A DNA stretch of 64,000 nucleotides from an uncultured Granulosicoccus sp. (lineage in GTDB: Bacteria; Pseudomonadota; Gammaproteobacteria; Granulosicoccales; Granulosicoccaceae). Under the pieces are notes generated by a model. That model had not been told where the DNA came from. It did no database searches and saw only the letters and a program-made list of their open reading frames with translations. Shown here one piece after another: positions 53,428 through 63,591 of this stretch. The position numbers were made by a program, and so were the translations under genes. The stretch is from positions 1 through 64,000 of the forward strand of contig CANLXI010000005.1 in NCBI GenBank assembly GCA_947495035.1. The letters are read 5' to 3'. Position 1 is the stretch's first letter. The number at the start of each line of letters is the position of its first letter.

Positions 53428-54633
53428 ATGAATGCGGTGAAAGAACAACAAGAACAAGCAATACAAACGGTAACGGCCTCGGCAACTGGAAAAGTTCTTG
53501 CCGAATCCGCTGTAGCGCCCAGTGCAGCGACAGCAACTGAAGTGGGTGGTGGTCTGGTCTCCGGCATTCTCCGACTGTTGATGCTTGTTGCTCTGCTGCC
53601 GGGGCTGGTCGGCAATGCCCACGCGAGCCATGAATCGATTATCGAGCCGGAAAATACCGGCTGGTCGTTTCAGTTCGATAACGATGTATTTGTCGGCGGC
53701 AACAAGGACCAGGACTATACGGGAGGCTTTGCCGTGACCCTGTCCGGACGTCGTGCGGAGAACTACCGTTGGTCGCCTGCGGCGCTTCGGCGTTGGGCTG
53801 ATCACCAGCTTGGCGTGGAGGATCGCCTGATGGAGAATTCCGAGCACTACTCCAAGCATGCGCTGGAATGGGGGGCGGCTTTGTTCACGCCAAACGACAT
53901 CACGTCGGCTGAGGCCAATCCGAACGACAGACCCTACGCTAGCCTGTTCTTCCTGAACAGTACCGAGCAGACCATCTTCCCGCAGCGATCACTGTCCCTG
54001 AAATCCAGTCTGACCTTGGGTGTCCTGGGCCTGGATTTTGCCGACAATCTGCAAAGCGGGATCCACAAGGTGCTGGGGAGCACACAACCGGAAGGCTGGG
54101 AGAACCAGATCTCATCCGGTGGAGAATTGACTGCCCGCTATTCGCTCAGTTTGCAGAAAACAGCCTTTCTGCAACGTTATTCCAACGGTCTGACTCAGGA
54201 ATTCAACTGGACTGCCGAGGCAGATGTCGGGTTCACCACCGGTTTCGGTGGTGGGTTCAACTGGCGATTCGGGCGAATCGGAACTCCCTGGTGGACATTC
54301 AACCCTCACCAGTCAGAATATCTGAACCTGGGGTCGAATATTGCCTCCGGCGTAGAGGCTACCAGCACCAGGGAACGTTATATCTATGTTGGTAGCAGTG
54401 TGAACGTGAATATCTACAACGCGTTTCTGCAAGGGCAGTTCCGTGATAGCGCTGTTCAGGCTGACAAGAATGACGTGTTGCCCGTGAGTGCAGATGCCTG
54501 GGCAGGGGTCAGTGTCGAGGTGGTGCCAAGCTTGCATGTCGAGGGCTTTGTCCGGGCTCGTACTCGTGAGCTCGACAGACCGGATGCACGTGCCCCGACC
54601 TGGGCCGGGTTGATTATCCGTCGGACCTTGTAA
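53428..54633 (+). CDS. lpxR: LpxR-like lipid A deacylase family outer-membrane protein
   Basis: A 401-residue outer-membrane barrel of the DUF2219/LpxR family, which removes the 3'-acyloxyacyl chain of lipid A in a calcium-dependent way. Characteristic motifs: WSFQFDNDVFVGGNKDQDYTGG (near residue 80), NDRPYASLFFL (near 168) and GWENQI. The N-terminus is unusual: about 42 polar residues precede the hydrophobic signal core (LRLLMLVALLPGLVGNAHAS), so a later start, for example GTG at codon 39, is possible. Activity depends on residues I can only partly check. Confidence 0.85.
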   Translation: MNAVKEQQEQAIQTVTASATGKVLAESAVAPSAATATEVGGGLVSGILRLLMLVALLPGLVGNAHASHESIIEPENTGWSFQFDNDVFVGGNKDQDYTGGFAVTLSGRRAENYRWSPAALRRWADHQLGVEDRLMENSEHYSKHALEWGAALFTPNDITSAEANPNDRPYASLFFLNSTEQTIFPQRSLSLKSSLTLGVLGLDFADNLQSGIHKVLGSTQPEGWENQISSGGELTARYSLSLQKTAFLQRYSNGLTQEFNWTAEADVGFTTGFGGGFNWRFGRIGTPWWTFNPHQSEYLNLGSNIASGVEATSTRERYIYVGSSVNVNIYNAFLQGQFRDSAVQADKNDVLPVSADAWAGVSVEVVPSLHVEGFVRARTRELDRPDARAPTWAGLIIRRTL

Positions 54634-54654
54634 TCTTCATGCTGCCCTCTGCCG

Positions 54655-54672
54655 AAAGGGGGCGCGCCCTTT
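54655..54672. terminator. Short hairpin between convergent genes
   Basis: AAAGGG (54655-54660) and CCCTTT (54667-54672) flank a GC-rich loop between the convergent LpxR-like gene and the DUF294 gene. On the plus strand GGTTTCTC follows. Weak, but placed where a shared terminator is expected. Confidence 0.35.
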
Positions 54673-54678
54673 GGTTTC

Positions 54679-56565
54679 TCAGGAGCTGACACCGAACTGG
54701 GTCCTGACGCGTCCTCGAATTTCCTCGACAGTCTGATAGGCTCCAATCAGCAGGCGTTTGCGGGTTTCGCCTATTTTCACCAGCGGCATTGAATCGCTCA
54801 GTGTTTCGCCGCGACTGGTCTGGTCGACGTGCCAGCTGAGGCGCAGGTCGGCGAGCAACCCGTAGGCAACGATACTCTCCTGCGCGGTGTCGTGTAGCAG
54901 GGTGTCGTTGTCGCGTAGCCATGCCAGGCGCTCCGTGGTACTGGATTGTTCCAGCCAGCCGTTGCCGAGGCAGAACAGGCGTGCGACATGCGTCACCAGG
55001 TGTGTGCCATGGAGCTTGAGGTTCAGGGCCGCTCCTTGACCGTCGTTGTAGCCTTTCAGACGCAAGCCTGGAAAATGACGTAAAGGCAAGGCTGGCACCA
55101 TCGCCTCGCGAGCCAGGGCAGCCAGAAAGTGACGCCTTTCCCGCACCATCTGCACCAATTCGGTCTTGAGTTCACTGCACAAATGGCCAGCACCATATAT
55201 GGAGCGGCAGTCCATCAGTGCGCTGGTCCACAGGAATCGCACTTCATCGGCATCCGACATCCAGTCCTGGACCGCAGTCCCCCAGCCACGAACCGTGTTG
55301 CGCATCAGTGGGTTGCGGGCCATGATGTTGGCTTCACAGACGGAAATTCCTGCAATACCCAGCATCTCGTTGGCTTGTGTTGCCAGACGGGCCAGCCAGG
55401 CATCGGCCTCTGCCAGTGTCGGGCAGTCGAACACGATGGCGTTGTCCTGATCGGTTCTCAGCCCCATCTCGCCACGTCCTTCCGAGCCCAGAGACAGCCA
55501 GCACCAGGTCAGGCCTGCGGGCTCTGGATCCAGACGGCTGCGCACGATATCGAGTATGCGAACGGTCATGGCGTCATTGAAGCGAGTGTTTATCTGTAGC
55601 AGGTCCTCTGCGCGCACGCCACGGCGATACAGGGTTACGATCATCTGGTCTGCCGCCTTGCGCAGTTTGTGCAATTCCTCTGCACTGTCAGCCTGATCGA
55701 CCCGACGACGCAGTGCGGTCGGGCTTGTCAGCAAGACACGCGCAAGATCGGTATCACTGATGACTCCCTGCAATGCGCCGGCATCATCCAGCAGGACCAG
55801 ATATCGCCAGTTTCTGCCTTCCATCGCCATCATGCCTTCGAATACGGACGCACGTGCTCGTATCGTCAGAGGATCGGTTTTCATGATGCTGGACACGGGG
55901 CCATCCGCCGAGAGACCAGTGGCGACGACCTGGTCGCGCAGATCTCCGTCGGAGATGAGCCCGACGGGTCGATCATTCGATTTTATGACGATGCAATCGG
56001 CGTCTTTTCTGGACATGATTCTGGCAGCATCTCGTATCGACATGTCAGGGGCGCACACTGGTACCGAGCCTTGGTCCAGTTCCACCAGGCGTTGACCAAA
56101 CAGGAAGTGGCTTCCGGCAACATCATCGAAGGCTCCCATTTCGCGTTCGAAACGTCGCAGATCCGCCTGAAACCAGGCGGCGAATACCGGGTGACGAGAA
56201 AACATGGCCTGCAGCGACTCATTCCTGATTTCCAGGATCTCGGCCAATCGGGAGATCTCCGCCCGATAGGGAGGCGGCATCTTCCTGAGCATGGCGAAAT
56301 GACCGAACACTTCCTTGGCTCGCAAGTGCCGAACCGTCATGTGCTGTTCCGACTCGACCAGTCGGACCCGACCCGAGAGAATGACGAAAACCGATGGGGC
56401 GGGGGTCGCGGATTCTTCATCGATGACCCTGTCGCCAGCTGCCAGTGTGTACAAGGTGGCGCTGTCGCAGAGTTCCGTCAGCGAAGCTTCCGGCAAGCTG
56501 TCGAACGGCGTGACGTGCCGTAACCTGGCAATGATGCTGTGCGGCGCGGGCACGCTGTTGGTCAT
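54679..56565 (-). CDS. cNMP-binding/CBS/DUF294 nucleotidyltransferase-like protein
   Basis: A 628-residue multidomain signalling protein. Order: cyclic-nucleotide-binding-like domain (about 10-130), two CBS domains (about 165-285, DADCIVIKSNDRPVGLISDGDLRDQV and YLVLLDDAGALQGVISDTDLARVL), GlnD-like nucleotidyltransferase (about 330-470, GSEGRGEMGLRTDQDNAIVF) and the DUF294 C-terminal helical domain. Such proteins accompany sodium/solute symporters, as here with the gene immediately upstream, and are thought to regulate them. Enzyme activity is undetermined. Confidence 0.9.
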   Translation of the reverse strand: MTNSVPAPHSIIARLRHVTPFDSLPEASLTELCDSATLYTLAAGDRVIDEESATPAPSVFVILSGRVRLVESEQHMTVRHLRAKEVFGHFAMLRKMPPPYRAEISRLAEILEIRNESLQAMFSRHPVFAAWFQADLRRFEREMGAFDDVAGSHFLFGQRLVELDQGSVPVCAPDMSIRDAARIMSRKDADCIVIKSNDRPVGLISDGDLRDQVVATGLSADGPVSSIMKTDPLTIRARASVFEGMMAMEGRNWRYLVLLDDAGALQGVISDTDLARVLLTSPTALRRRVDQADSAEELHKLRKAADQMIVTLYRRGVRAEDLLQINTRFNDAMTVRILDIVRSRLDPEPAGLTWCWLSLGSEGRGEMGLRTDQDNAIVFDCPTLAEADAWLARLATQANEMLGIAGISVCEANIMARNPLMRNTVRGWGTAVQDWMSDADEVRFLWTSALMDCRSIYGAGHLCSELKTELVQMVRERRHFLAALAREAMVPALPLRHFPGLRLKGYNDGQGAALNLKLHGTHLVTHVARLFCLGNGWLEQSSTTERLAWLRDNDTLLHDTAQESIVAYGLLADLRLSWHVDQTSRGETLSDSMPLVKIGETRKRLLIGAYQTVEEIRGRVRTQFGVSS

Positions 56566-56667
56566 GAGCGTACCCGGTCAATTCGATCAGGGTTCACTGC
56601 CCGATAGACATCCATGAAGGGTGGCTGTGTCGATCGGGCAGTGCTCATGCGTTGCTTCTCCGGATAA

Positions 56668-58458
56668 TCAGGTGACGGCAGGTACCGGCGTACCGCGGCG
56701 TGCCGAGAGTTTGAGCAGGCAGCCTATGCCCAGTACGATACCACCGGTCACGACAAAGCCCATGACAGCGCCGGAGCTTTCTTCGGGTTGTGGCACCAGC
56801 AACAACAGGAAGATGCAGGCACCGTAGAGAATGGCGAGTATTCCGAGCTTGTTTCTCTGTTCAAGGTCGGCAGCTGTGGCGCCCTGTTCCCTGGATACAA
56901 CCGGTGTTTCTATATCGGTGAAGAAGGATTCGACTTCCTGTGTTCTGGCTTCCGTGAGTCCGGTGTAGAAGCGTTTGGTAAAGAAGAAGAATCCCATGGT
57001 GACAGTCAGATGCAACACCATCGACAGAATGAAGAGCAGATCAGCACCTTCTCTGGAAGTGAATGTGATTCCCAGCAGGCTACCGAACATGTCGGCCGTC
57101 AGTACGAATTTCGATACCAGGGAGACGCAGAGTCCTACCAGTACCGTGGCCCAGGGAGCCCAGTCAGGCACACGCTTTATCAGTATGGCAAGGGTCAGAG
57201 GAATCAGGATCGGCATCTGGATCAGACTGCCTGTCTGCAGCATGATATCGAAGAGGCTGAGTTCCTTGAGTGAAGAGATGAACAGGCCGACCAGAACGAT
57301 GACCAGACCGAAGCAGAACGTGAGGATCTTGCTCATGCGCATCAATTCGCGGTTGGTGGCAGTACCTTTCTTGAGAATCGGGTTGTAGAAGTTGAGCACC
57401 ATGATGCCGGCACTGCGGTTCAGTCCGGAATCCATGGAAGACATCGTCGCGGAGAACAGGGCTGCAATCATGATGCCCACCATGCCGACCGGCATGACCG
57501 TGTCGACAAATGCAAGGTAGGCTGCATCACCTGCCTTGCCTCCCAGTGTCGGATACACGGCATTCAGATCGATGCCCATGACCGCCGTGGCCATGGGAGG
57601 CAGAAACCAGACGAAAGTGCCTGCGAACATGAGTACCGCTGCCAGCAAGGCGGCTTTCTTGGCGTTGATGCTGTCCTTTGCCACCAGGTAGCGGGATGCA
57701 TCGAACATGTTGTTGGTGCTGAATATCTGCTTGGTGATGGACATCATGCACCAGACGAAGAACAGCGCTGCGTAGTTGAGGTTGTTGGTGAAGAGATCGC
57801 GGGGGAAATCCGTGACGACCTGCACCACACCGATTTCGGTCGCCACGAACAGCGTGGCAGTGATGGAGATGGCCATGATGACAAGCATCTGGATGTAGTC
57901 ACTGGCCACCACGGCCCATGAGCCACCGGACAGTGAGACGAACATGACGATCACGCCCGTGATGACGATGGTCATCTCGATGCTGATACCGAACACGGCT
58001 GATGTGAAGATGGCCAGGCCATTGAGCCAGATGCCTGCCTGGATGACGCCGATGGGCACCTGAGCCCAGGTAAAGAACTGTTCATTGACCCGTCCGTATC
58101 GCCTCTTGATGGCATCGATGGGTGTGATGCAGCGGGTTTGCCTGAACACCTCGGCCACGAATAGGAAAGAGACAAAGTATCCAACGGCATTGCCGAAGAA
58201 GATGGCGGCAACCGACAGACCATCGGTGTAGGCCTTGCCAGCTGCACCGGTGAATGTCCAGGCGCTGAACTGAACCATGAAGGCGCTGGCGCCGGTCATC
58301 CACCAGAGCATCTTGCCGCCTCCCCGAAAATATTCACTTGGATTCTCGGATTTCCCGCTGAACATGAATCCGATGGCGACGATGAATATCAGATATAGCG
58401 ATATCAATGCCAGATCAACCCTGCGCTCGAATATCATCGAGCCGATTTCTGTTTCCAT
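56668..58458 (-). CDS. Sodium/solute symporter (SSF family)
   Basis: A 596-residue symporter with about 13 hydrophobic spans. The SSF pattern is clear: SEYFRGGGKMLWWMTGASAFMVQFSAWTFTGAAGKAY, GSWAVVASDYIQML and ALFSATMSSMDSGLNRSAGI. AGGAG lies 7 bp before the ATG at 58458. It takes up a small organic solute with sodium, substrate unknown. It is followed in the same direction by the DUF294 regulator gene, 102 bp apart. Confidence 0.92.
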   Translation of the reverse strand: METEIGSMIFERRVDLALISLYLIFIVAIGFMFSGKSENPSEYFRGGGKMLWWMTGASAFMVQFSAWTFTGAAGKAYTDGLSVAAIFFGNAVGYFVSFLFVAEVFRQTRCITPIDAIKRRYGRVNEQFFTWAQVPIGVIQAGIWLNGLAIFTSAVFGISIEMTIVITGVIVMFVSLSGGSWAVVASDYIQMLVIMAISITATLFVATEIGVVQVVTDFPRDLFTNNLNYAALFFVWCMMSITKQIFSTNNMFDASRYLVAKDSINAKKAALLAAVLMFAGTFVWFLPPMATAVMGIDLNAVYPTLGGKAGDAAYLAFVDTVMPVGMVGIMIAALFSATMSSMDSGLNRSAGIMVLNFYNPILKKGTATNRELMRMSKILTFCFGLVIVLVGLFISSLKELSLFDIMLQTGSLIQMPILIPLTLAILIKRVPDWAPWATVLVGLCVSLVSKFVLTADMFGSLLGITFTSREGADLLFILSMVLHLTVTMGFFFFTKRFYTGLTEARTQEVESFFTDIETPVVSREQGATAADLEQRNKLGILAILYGACIFLLLLVPQPEESSGAVMGFVVTGGIVLGIGCLLKLSARRGTPVPAVT

Positions 58459-58806
58459 GTCCGTGCTCCTCTCCTGAACTATTTGGTTCGGTGATCCTGA
58501 TCAGCCGGTGATTACGGTCATACTGACCGTGAATCTGGCCTCGATATCAGAACAAGCTGTATCCGAGCATTGATGTCTTGTTGTTGTTAAAGATGCTTGA
58601 TGTCTATTCTGATATATCAGATTGAGCTTGAAGTATATCAAGCTGCGATCAGAGTCGCAATATTTCAGTGATTAAATAGCCGTAGCCGTAATGAGTATTA
58701 TTTTGCTGATATTTATCTGTATTATCTTGCAGCGGTTGATATAAGGGTCGTTGAACACATTCTTCGCATGATGGTCGGCTGTCGAAGCCAGGCTCCAGGA
58801 CACCTC
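58459..58806. promoter_or_regulatory. Divergent promoter region with two inverted repeats
   Basis: AT-rich 348-bp gap between the symporter (leftward) and CobB (rightward). It contains the perfect 14-bp palindrome TCTGATATATCAGA at 58608-58621 and AGCTTG-N8-CAAGCT at 58625-58644, both possible operators. No cobalamin riboswitch (B12 box) is recognisable. AGGA at about 58797-58800 is the likely ribosome-binding site of cobB. Confidence 0.5.
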
Positions 58807-60168
58807 ATGAATTCCAATTTTCTGGCTCCGCGGTTGGTCATCGCCGGCACCCATTCGGGGGTTGGAAAGACAACCGTGGCAACCGGCTTGATGGCGGCTT
58901 ACCGACAACGCGGTGTTGCAGTCGCCTCGGCAAAGGTAGGGCCGGACTTCATCGATCCGGGATACCACTCGGTCGCTACAGGTCTGGCACCCAGAAATCT
59001 GGATGCCTGGCTGTGTGGTGCACAGAGCATGGCACCACTGGCCGCACGAGCCGGCCGAGAGGCTGAATTGCTGATCGTGGAAGGTGTCATGGGCCTGTTC
59101 GACGGTGCGGTGGATGGCAGTCCATCGTCAACGGCGGATATTGCCTGTCTGATTGATGCACCTGTCGTGCTGGTTGTGGATGGATCGGCGATGAGCGCGT
59201 CGATAGCTGCGCTGGTTCGCGGTTATCGTGATCATCAGCCAGAGCTGAATCTTGCGGGTGTCATACTCAATCGGGTGTCCAGCCCGCATCACCGTAGCTT
59301 GCTGGTGGAAGCGCTCGAATGCATTGGCGTCGAGGTACTTGGAACCGTTGGCAAGAATGACGCCTTGAGCTGGCGTGACCGACATCTGGGGCTGATTCCC
59401 GTGGAGGAACAGACATCCACTGTCACGGCGTCCATCAATCAGCTGGGTACCACCATTGCACAGTCTTGCGATCTCGTCCGTCTTGAAGTCATCGCCCGAC
59501 GTGCCAGAGTGCGGGAGGTGCCAATGCAGCCCGGGCCCGACAGAGTGGGGGAGGCTCGTGTAGCCGTCGCGGCAGGAGCGGCTTTCAGCTTCCAGTATCG
59601 TGACAATCTGGAGGCTCTGGAGAAGGCGGGTGCCGAGCTTGTTGCCTTTGACCCTCTGGTCGACGAGCATCTGCCGTTCGACATTGATGGCTTGATCATC
59701 GGGGGCGGCTTTCCCGAAGTGTTCGGTGCACGTCTGGCGGAGAACAGGCGATTACTGGCAGAGGTGTCCAGCCAGGTCTCATCGGGCCTGATTACCTGGG
59801 CCGAGTGTGGCGGCTTGCTGTGGTTGACGAATTCTCTGGACGCCATGCCAATGGCTGCGGTAGTGGCAGCCAGGGCTGCCATGAGCAAGCGATTGACGCT
59901 CGGTTATCGCACGGCTACTGCGCTGTGCGACAATCCCCTGATGCAGTCCGGAGACGAAGTCCGAGGACACGAGTTCCATTATTCGCAGACCGAACCCGGT
60001 GGTGATGCTCTGTTGCTGAGTTCGCGCTTTGGCAGCCGGCAAGAGGGCTTTGCCAGTGCGACTCTGCTGGCTACCTATCTGCATCAGCACCTGGGAAGTC
60101 GGCCGGAGTTGGCCGAGCGCTTCATGCGAGTGTGTGTACAACGGCGTCTGGCGCGGGAGAACGCATGA
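58807..60168 (+). CDS. cobB: Cobyrinate a,c-diamide synthase (CobB/CbiA)
   Basis: A 453-residue ATP- and glutamine-dependent amidase of the corrin ring. The N-terminal dethiobiotin-synthetase-like domain has GTHSGVGKTT (residues 14-23) and KVGPDFIDPGYH; the C-terminal triad-type glutaminase has GGFPEVF and AECGGLLWL with the nucleophile Cys. The ATG at 58807 has AGGA 6 bp upstream. It is unusual in having no other cobalamin genes nearby and no B12 riboswitch upstream. It overlaps the AraC gene by ATGA. Confidence 0.93.
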   Translation: MNSNFLAPRLVIAGTHSGVGKTTVATGLMAAYRQRGVAVASAKVGPDFIDPGYHSVATGLAPRNLDAWLCGAQSMAPLAARAGREAELLIVEGVMGLFDGAVDGSPSSTADIACLIDAPVVLVVDGSAMSASIAALVRGYRDHQPELNLAGVILNRVSSPHHRSLLVEALECIGVEVLGTVGKNDALSWRDRHLGLIPVEEQTSTVTASINQLGTTIAQSCDLVRLEVIARRARVREVPMQPGPDRVGEARVAVAAGAAFSFQYRDNLEALEKAGAELVAFDPLVDEHLPFDIDGLIIGGGFPEVFGARLAENRRLLAEVSSQVSSGLITWAECGGLLWLTNSLDAMPMAAVVAARAAMSKRLTLGYRTATALCDNPLMQSGDEVRGHEFHYSQTEPGGDALLLSSRFGSRQEGFASATLLATYLHQHLGSRPELAERFMRVCVQRRLARENA

Positions 60169-60815
60169 TGAGAGGAAGCTGTAGAATCTATCAGGGGGAG
60201 TATTCCAGTCATGAACATGACTTCGCGCAAGTACTGTTCGGACTGAATGGTTGTCTGGAGCTCGATCTGGCAGGACGGGCGGCACGCGTCGATGGCACGA
60301 CCGGGCTGGTTGTACCGGCCGGTATGCCGCACAGCTATGGCACTCGTTGCGATACTCAGGTCTGGGTGGTCGATGCCTATCACGGTAGCGGGCTGGATAG
60401 AATGAAGGCCTTTCAACTGCCATCTCGATGGCAAGCGAGCATCGGCACGGCACAGCTGCTGGATTGCATTGCCGCTGCGCCACGCGCTTTGCAACGGCGT
60501 GCGCTGAACCCGGAAACCTTGCAGAATCAAGTACGGAAAAGCCTGCATGAAGAGTGGTCGATCGCTCGCATGGCCGCGTGGTATGCCTTGTCCGTGCCGC
60601 AGTTTCATCGTCGCTGGAAGGCGTTGACGGGTGAATCACCGCAGCGATGGTTGCGTCTCATTCGGCTGGAGCATGCAGCGCAGATGCTGCAGCGTGGACT
60701 GACGCTGGAAGTGGTCGCGGCTCGCACAGGTTATGGCTCGGCCAGTGCTCTGTGTCAGGCATTGCAGCGCGAGCAGGGCAAGGGTGCCCGTTTGTTGCGA
60801 CAGGCACCGCGATAG
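60165..60815 (+). CDS. AraC-family regulator
   Basis: A 216-residue AraC regulator with a cupin-like N-terminal sensor (EHDFAQVLFGLNGCLELDLAGRAARVDGTTGLVVPAGMPHSYG) and a C-terminal HTH pair (WSIARMAAWYALSVPQFHRRWKALTGESPQRW and LEVVAARTGYGSASALCQALQREQG). The start at 60165 overlaps the CobB stop. Followed by an EamA transporter, 43 bp later, which it may regulate. Whether it senses a corrinoid or another compound is unknown. Confidence 0.88.
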   Translation: MMRGSCRIYQGEYSSHEHDFAQVLFGLNGCLELDLAGRAARVDGTTGLVVPAGMPHSYGTRCDTQVWVVDAYHGSGLDRMKAFQLPSRWQASIGTAQLLDCIAAAPRALQRRALNPETLQNQVRKSLHEEWSIARMAAWYALSVPQFHRRWKALTGESPQRWLRLIRLEHAAQMLQRGLTLEVVAARTGYGSASALCQALQREQGKGARLLRQAPR

Positions 60816-60858
60816 TTTCACGACATTCCTCTGCCTCATTCCGAGGCATGCTGAGGGC

Positions 60859-61755
60859 ATGGAACACAAGAGAACAACGGGCATCATTCTGATTCTTGCA
60901 GCGGCAATGCTGTGGGGGACTACCGGTACTGCTCAGACATTTGCCCCCCTGGGACTGTCATCCTACTGGGTCGGCACCGGTCGGCTGGTGGTTGCAGGAA
61001 TCTTCTTTCTGATACTGCTGACGGTCAGGGACATCAACTGTCTGCGCTGGAGTCGATTGCAGCCTTTGCCCTGGGCGGCGATAGCGTGGGGTGCTGCCGG
61101 CATGGCGGTCTACAATCTGGCCTTCTTTGCCGGTGTCAGAGCAACGGGTGTGGCGGTGGGAACTGCCGTCGCGCTGGGCAGCGGTCCGCTTTGGGCGGGG
61201 CTGTTGCAGGCGCTGATCACTCGGCAGAAGCCGCGCGGTATCTGGTGGGTGGCTGTCAGCATTGCGGTAGTCGGCCTTGTATTGACCACCTTCAATCCGG
61301 ACGAGGATGCCAGCCTGTCGGTGACGGGACTGATCCTGTGCCTGCTCAGCGGTTTATCCTACGCCTGCTATGCACTGGCGACCAAGCATATTGTTGCTCA
61401 TTCCACTCCGGCAGTCGGCACGGCAACGGTCTTCACACTCGCAGCCTTGCTGGCTCTGCCGTTTGCCTTTCTTCTGGCCGGCCAGCCGCAGTTGCATGTA
61501 GCCGACCTGGGAGTGATGGTGTGGCTTGGTGTGGTGGCTACCGGTGTGGCCTATTTGCTGTTCAGCAGCGGTTTGCGCCATGTCAGCAGCGCGACGGGGG
61601 TGGCGCTGGCATTGGCAGAGCCGGTAACAGCCGTGGCGTTGGCCATCCTCATTGTGGGAGAGCGGCCGGGCATGACCGGTTTGCTGGGGGTTGGCCTGAT
61701 ACTCGGGGGGCTGGCACTACTGATTCGTTCGGAGCTGTTGACGGTTCGGAACTGA
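60859..61755 (+). CDS. EamA/DMT-family transporter
   Basis: A 298-residue ten-span drug/metabolite transporter with two EamA repeats (GIILILAAAMLWGTTGTAQTFAP at the start and TGLILCLLSGLSYACYALATKHI in the middle; VVATGVAYLLFSSGLRHVSSATGVALALAEPVTA near the end). The ATG at 60859 has GAGGG just upstream. Probably an exporter or importer of small metabolites; the AraC and EamA pair is a common arrangement. Confidence 0.92.
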   Translation: MEHKRTTGIILILAAAMLWGTTGTAQTFAPLGLSSYWVGTGRLVVAGIFFLILLTVRDINCLRWSRLQPLPWAAIAWGAAGMAVYNLAFFAGVRATGVAVGTAVALGSGPLWAGLLQALITRQKPRGIWWVAVSIAVVGLVLTTFNPDEDASLSVTGLILCLLSGLSYACYALATKHIVAHSTPAVGTATVFTLAALLALPFAFLLAGQPQLHVADLGVMVWLGVVATGVAYLLFSSGLRHVSSATGVALALAEPVTAVALAILIVGERPGMTGLLGVGLILGGLALLIRSELLTVRN

Positions 61756-61809
61756 TCGCTTGACGACAAGCCCTTGTCCCAGAGCACGGTTCACCCAGGA
61801 GGACGCTCG

Positions 61810-63333
61810 TCAAGCCATCCCCAGTTCCTTCCTCAGAGTTCCGATCGGGGCCTTGAAACTCGCCATGGGGCCTTCCTGAGAAAGTTGCTCATCCCTGTAG
61901 GCGTATTCATCAAACAGTGCCTCAAGCAGCTCTCGCCCCTCCGGAGTACGTGCAGCTTCACGCGGTGCCTGTCCATGCAGGGCAGGCAGTGACTCATCGA
62001 GCCATTGCTGCCAGTGTCGTTGACTCATCGCTTCAATCTGTTGACGGATCTCGGGTGAATTCATCAACTCCTGTTGCTCGGCATCACTCAGCTCGGGCTG
62101 CGCCGGTACGCCGGGGTGGGCTGACTGCAGTTCTTCGATGTAGCGCAGGCTTGCGCTTCTACCGAGGCGTCGCTTGATCTTGCGCTGTACCGCCTCCGAG
62201 CGTTCTTGCGAATTCACTTCAATGGTCAACGTCTGTCCATTGATCGACAGGCGTCCGTTGACCGTGTTTTCCAGCATCGAGTTGGCAGAGCGCTTGACCA
62301 GCCAGGGAAATTCGGCTGTCTCCAGTTCGCCGGAACTGTCAAAGCCCGGATTCGCGGAGTGCAGCACTCGCTCAGCACTTTCACCGTTGCACAGCGTGGC
62401 CAGCTTGTCGAAGGCCTCCTGCGGACTGCAGCTGAACTCGTAGACGAGCTGCAGAGGCACGATGTCCTCCCCGTCGGTATTCTGCATGATCAGAGGAGCA
62501 GGGTTGCGGATCCTTTCGGCCAGCCGGTGATAACACGCGCGGATCTCCAGATCATAATCGTGGCGTACATCGATCTCCGACAGTGTGACCTTCAGACGTC
62601 CCGCCTCGCTCTCTCTTTTCAGCGCCTCCATGCCCTTGCGAATATGGTTACGCAGATCGATGATCTCATCGGTGAAGACGGGTGGCAGGGCCGTCATGCC
62701 GGTACCTGCCAGAATGGCGACGTCTTCCGATGCCTTGAGTACGCGAGCGAACATGATCATGCCATCGAAGGCCATGCGAGAGGCAGAGATGTCCTGGACA
62801 AAGGTACGCTCACCGGTGATCATGTCTTCGATGTCCATTCCCTGTTCCGGGCGAACATCGAGTACCTTGTGAAAGGAGAACTGCGCAGCGCAGGACAGTT
62901 CGATGAACCGGCGCTCCTCTGCGCGAAGCCGAGATCCTTTGTCACGCAGAAAGCCTTGTGCCGGATTTTCCATCGGCGGCAGGTCCTCCTCATCCAGCTC
63001 GCCGTCCAGTTCATGCAGGAATTCCTCAAGTTCAGGCTTCCAGTTGTAGATGATCCAGGGGGTAAATGCCTGAACCATCTCATGATGTATTTCGTCATGA
63101 ACCGGAATGTCATCTGGCCAGCAGAAGTATTCGTACTGTGCCATCCAGACCGATTGCTCGCCGTACAGAGCTTTCATGTAATCGAGTATCTGCCCGGCAA
63201 GCCGTTCCTCGATCTTTCGGAGTCGGCTCGCATCGAGGGACAGAACGTTCGCACGCTGCTCCTTGAGGCAGCATTTCTTGTGTTTCAGTCCACTGCCACA
63301 AGGGCAGGGATCATTGCGTCCAATTCTGCTCAT
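61810..63333 (-). CDS. SEC-C motif protein with a long uncharacterised region
   Basis: A 507-residue protein with an N-terminal SEC-C zinc-binding motif ([20 protein letters not shown], near residues 3-22), as in the SecA tail. The rest is acidic and helical; near the end [31 protein letters not shown] resembles the MbcA/ParS-type toxin-antitoxin helical domain. I use ATG at 63333, where SEC-C proteins normally begin; ATG at 63342 is possible. Function unknown; the zinc motif suggests protein or ribosome contact. Confidence 0.8.
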   Translation of the reverse strand: MSRIGRNDPCPCGSGLKHKKCCLKEQRANVLSLDASRLRKIEERLAGQILDYMKALYGEQSVWMAQYEYFCWPDDIPVHDEIHHEMVQAFTPWIIYNWKPELEEFLHELDGELDEEDLPPMENPAQGFLRDKGSRLRAEERRFIELSCAAQFSFHKVLDVRPEQGMDIEDMITGERTFVQDISASRMAFDGMIMFARVLKASEDVAILAGTGMTALPPVFTDEIIDLRNHIRKGMEALKRESEAGRLKVTLSEIDVRHDYDLEIRACYHRLAERIRNPAPLIMQNTDGEDIVPLQLVYEFSCSPQEAFDKLATLCNGESAERVLHSANPGFDSSGELETAEFPWLVKRSANSMLENTVNGRLSINGQTLTIEVNSQERSEAVQRKIKRRLGRSASLRYIEELQSAHPGVPAQPELSDAEQQELMNSPEIRQQIEAMSQRHWQQWLDESLPALHGQAPREAARTPEGRELLEALFDEYAYRDEQLSQEGPMASFKAPIGTLRKELGMA

Positions 63334-63538
63334 GGGTGACATTCTCGATTCAAAAGGGGCCGAGTGCAATGACTATTCGGATTACGGGTACGTTTTGATC
63401 ATTCTGGGCTGGTATCACTCCGTCACTGACGCCGACATATCGGTTGTCATGTCACGGTTACGCTTGATAGTGGGGCACTCTGCCCGCGATGGCAACTGAC
63501 ATCATGATACGGCTGTTGGTATCTGGATGAAGATGTCG

Positions 63539-63573
63539 TGCTCCGCCCACGGCAAACAGCAGTGGGCGGAGCA
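63539..63573 (-). terminator. Strong hairpin after the TctA gene
   Basis: TGCTCCGCCCAC (63539-63550) and GTGGGCGGAGCA (63562-63573) make a perfect 12-bp stem with an 11-nt loop, 18 bp past the tctA stop on the minus strand. The T-run is weak (CATCTTC), but the hairpin is the strongest in the right arm. Confidence 0.65.
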
Positions 63574-63591
63574 TCGAACGCTTGCCAGTTC

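Noticed and set aside
58459..58806. Cobalamin riboswitch before cobB
   Set aside because: No B12-box-like sequence or suitable long structured leader could be recognised.
62206..63339. 377-codon plus-strand frame opposite the SEC-C gene
   Set aside because: The minus strand encodes the SEC-C motif in the right place, and the plus-strand product is not recognisable.
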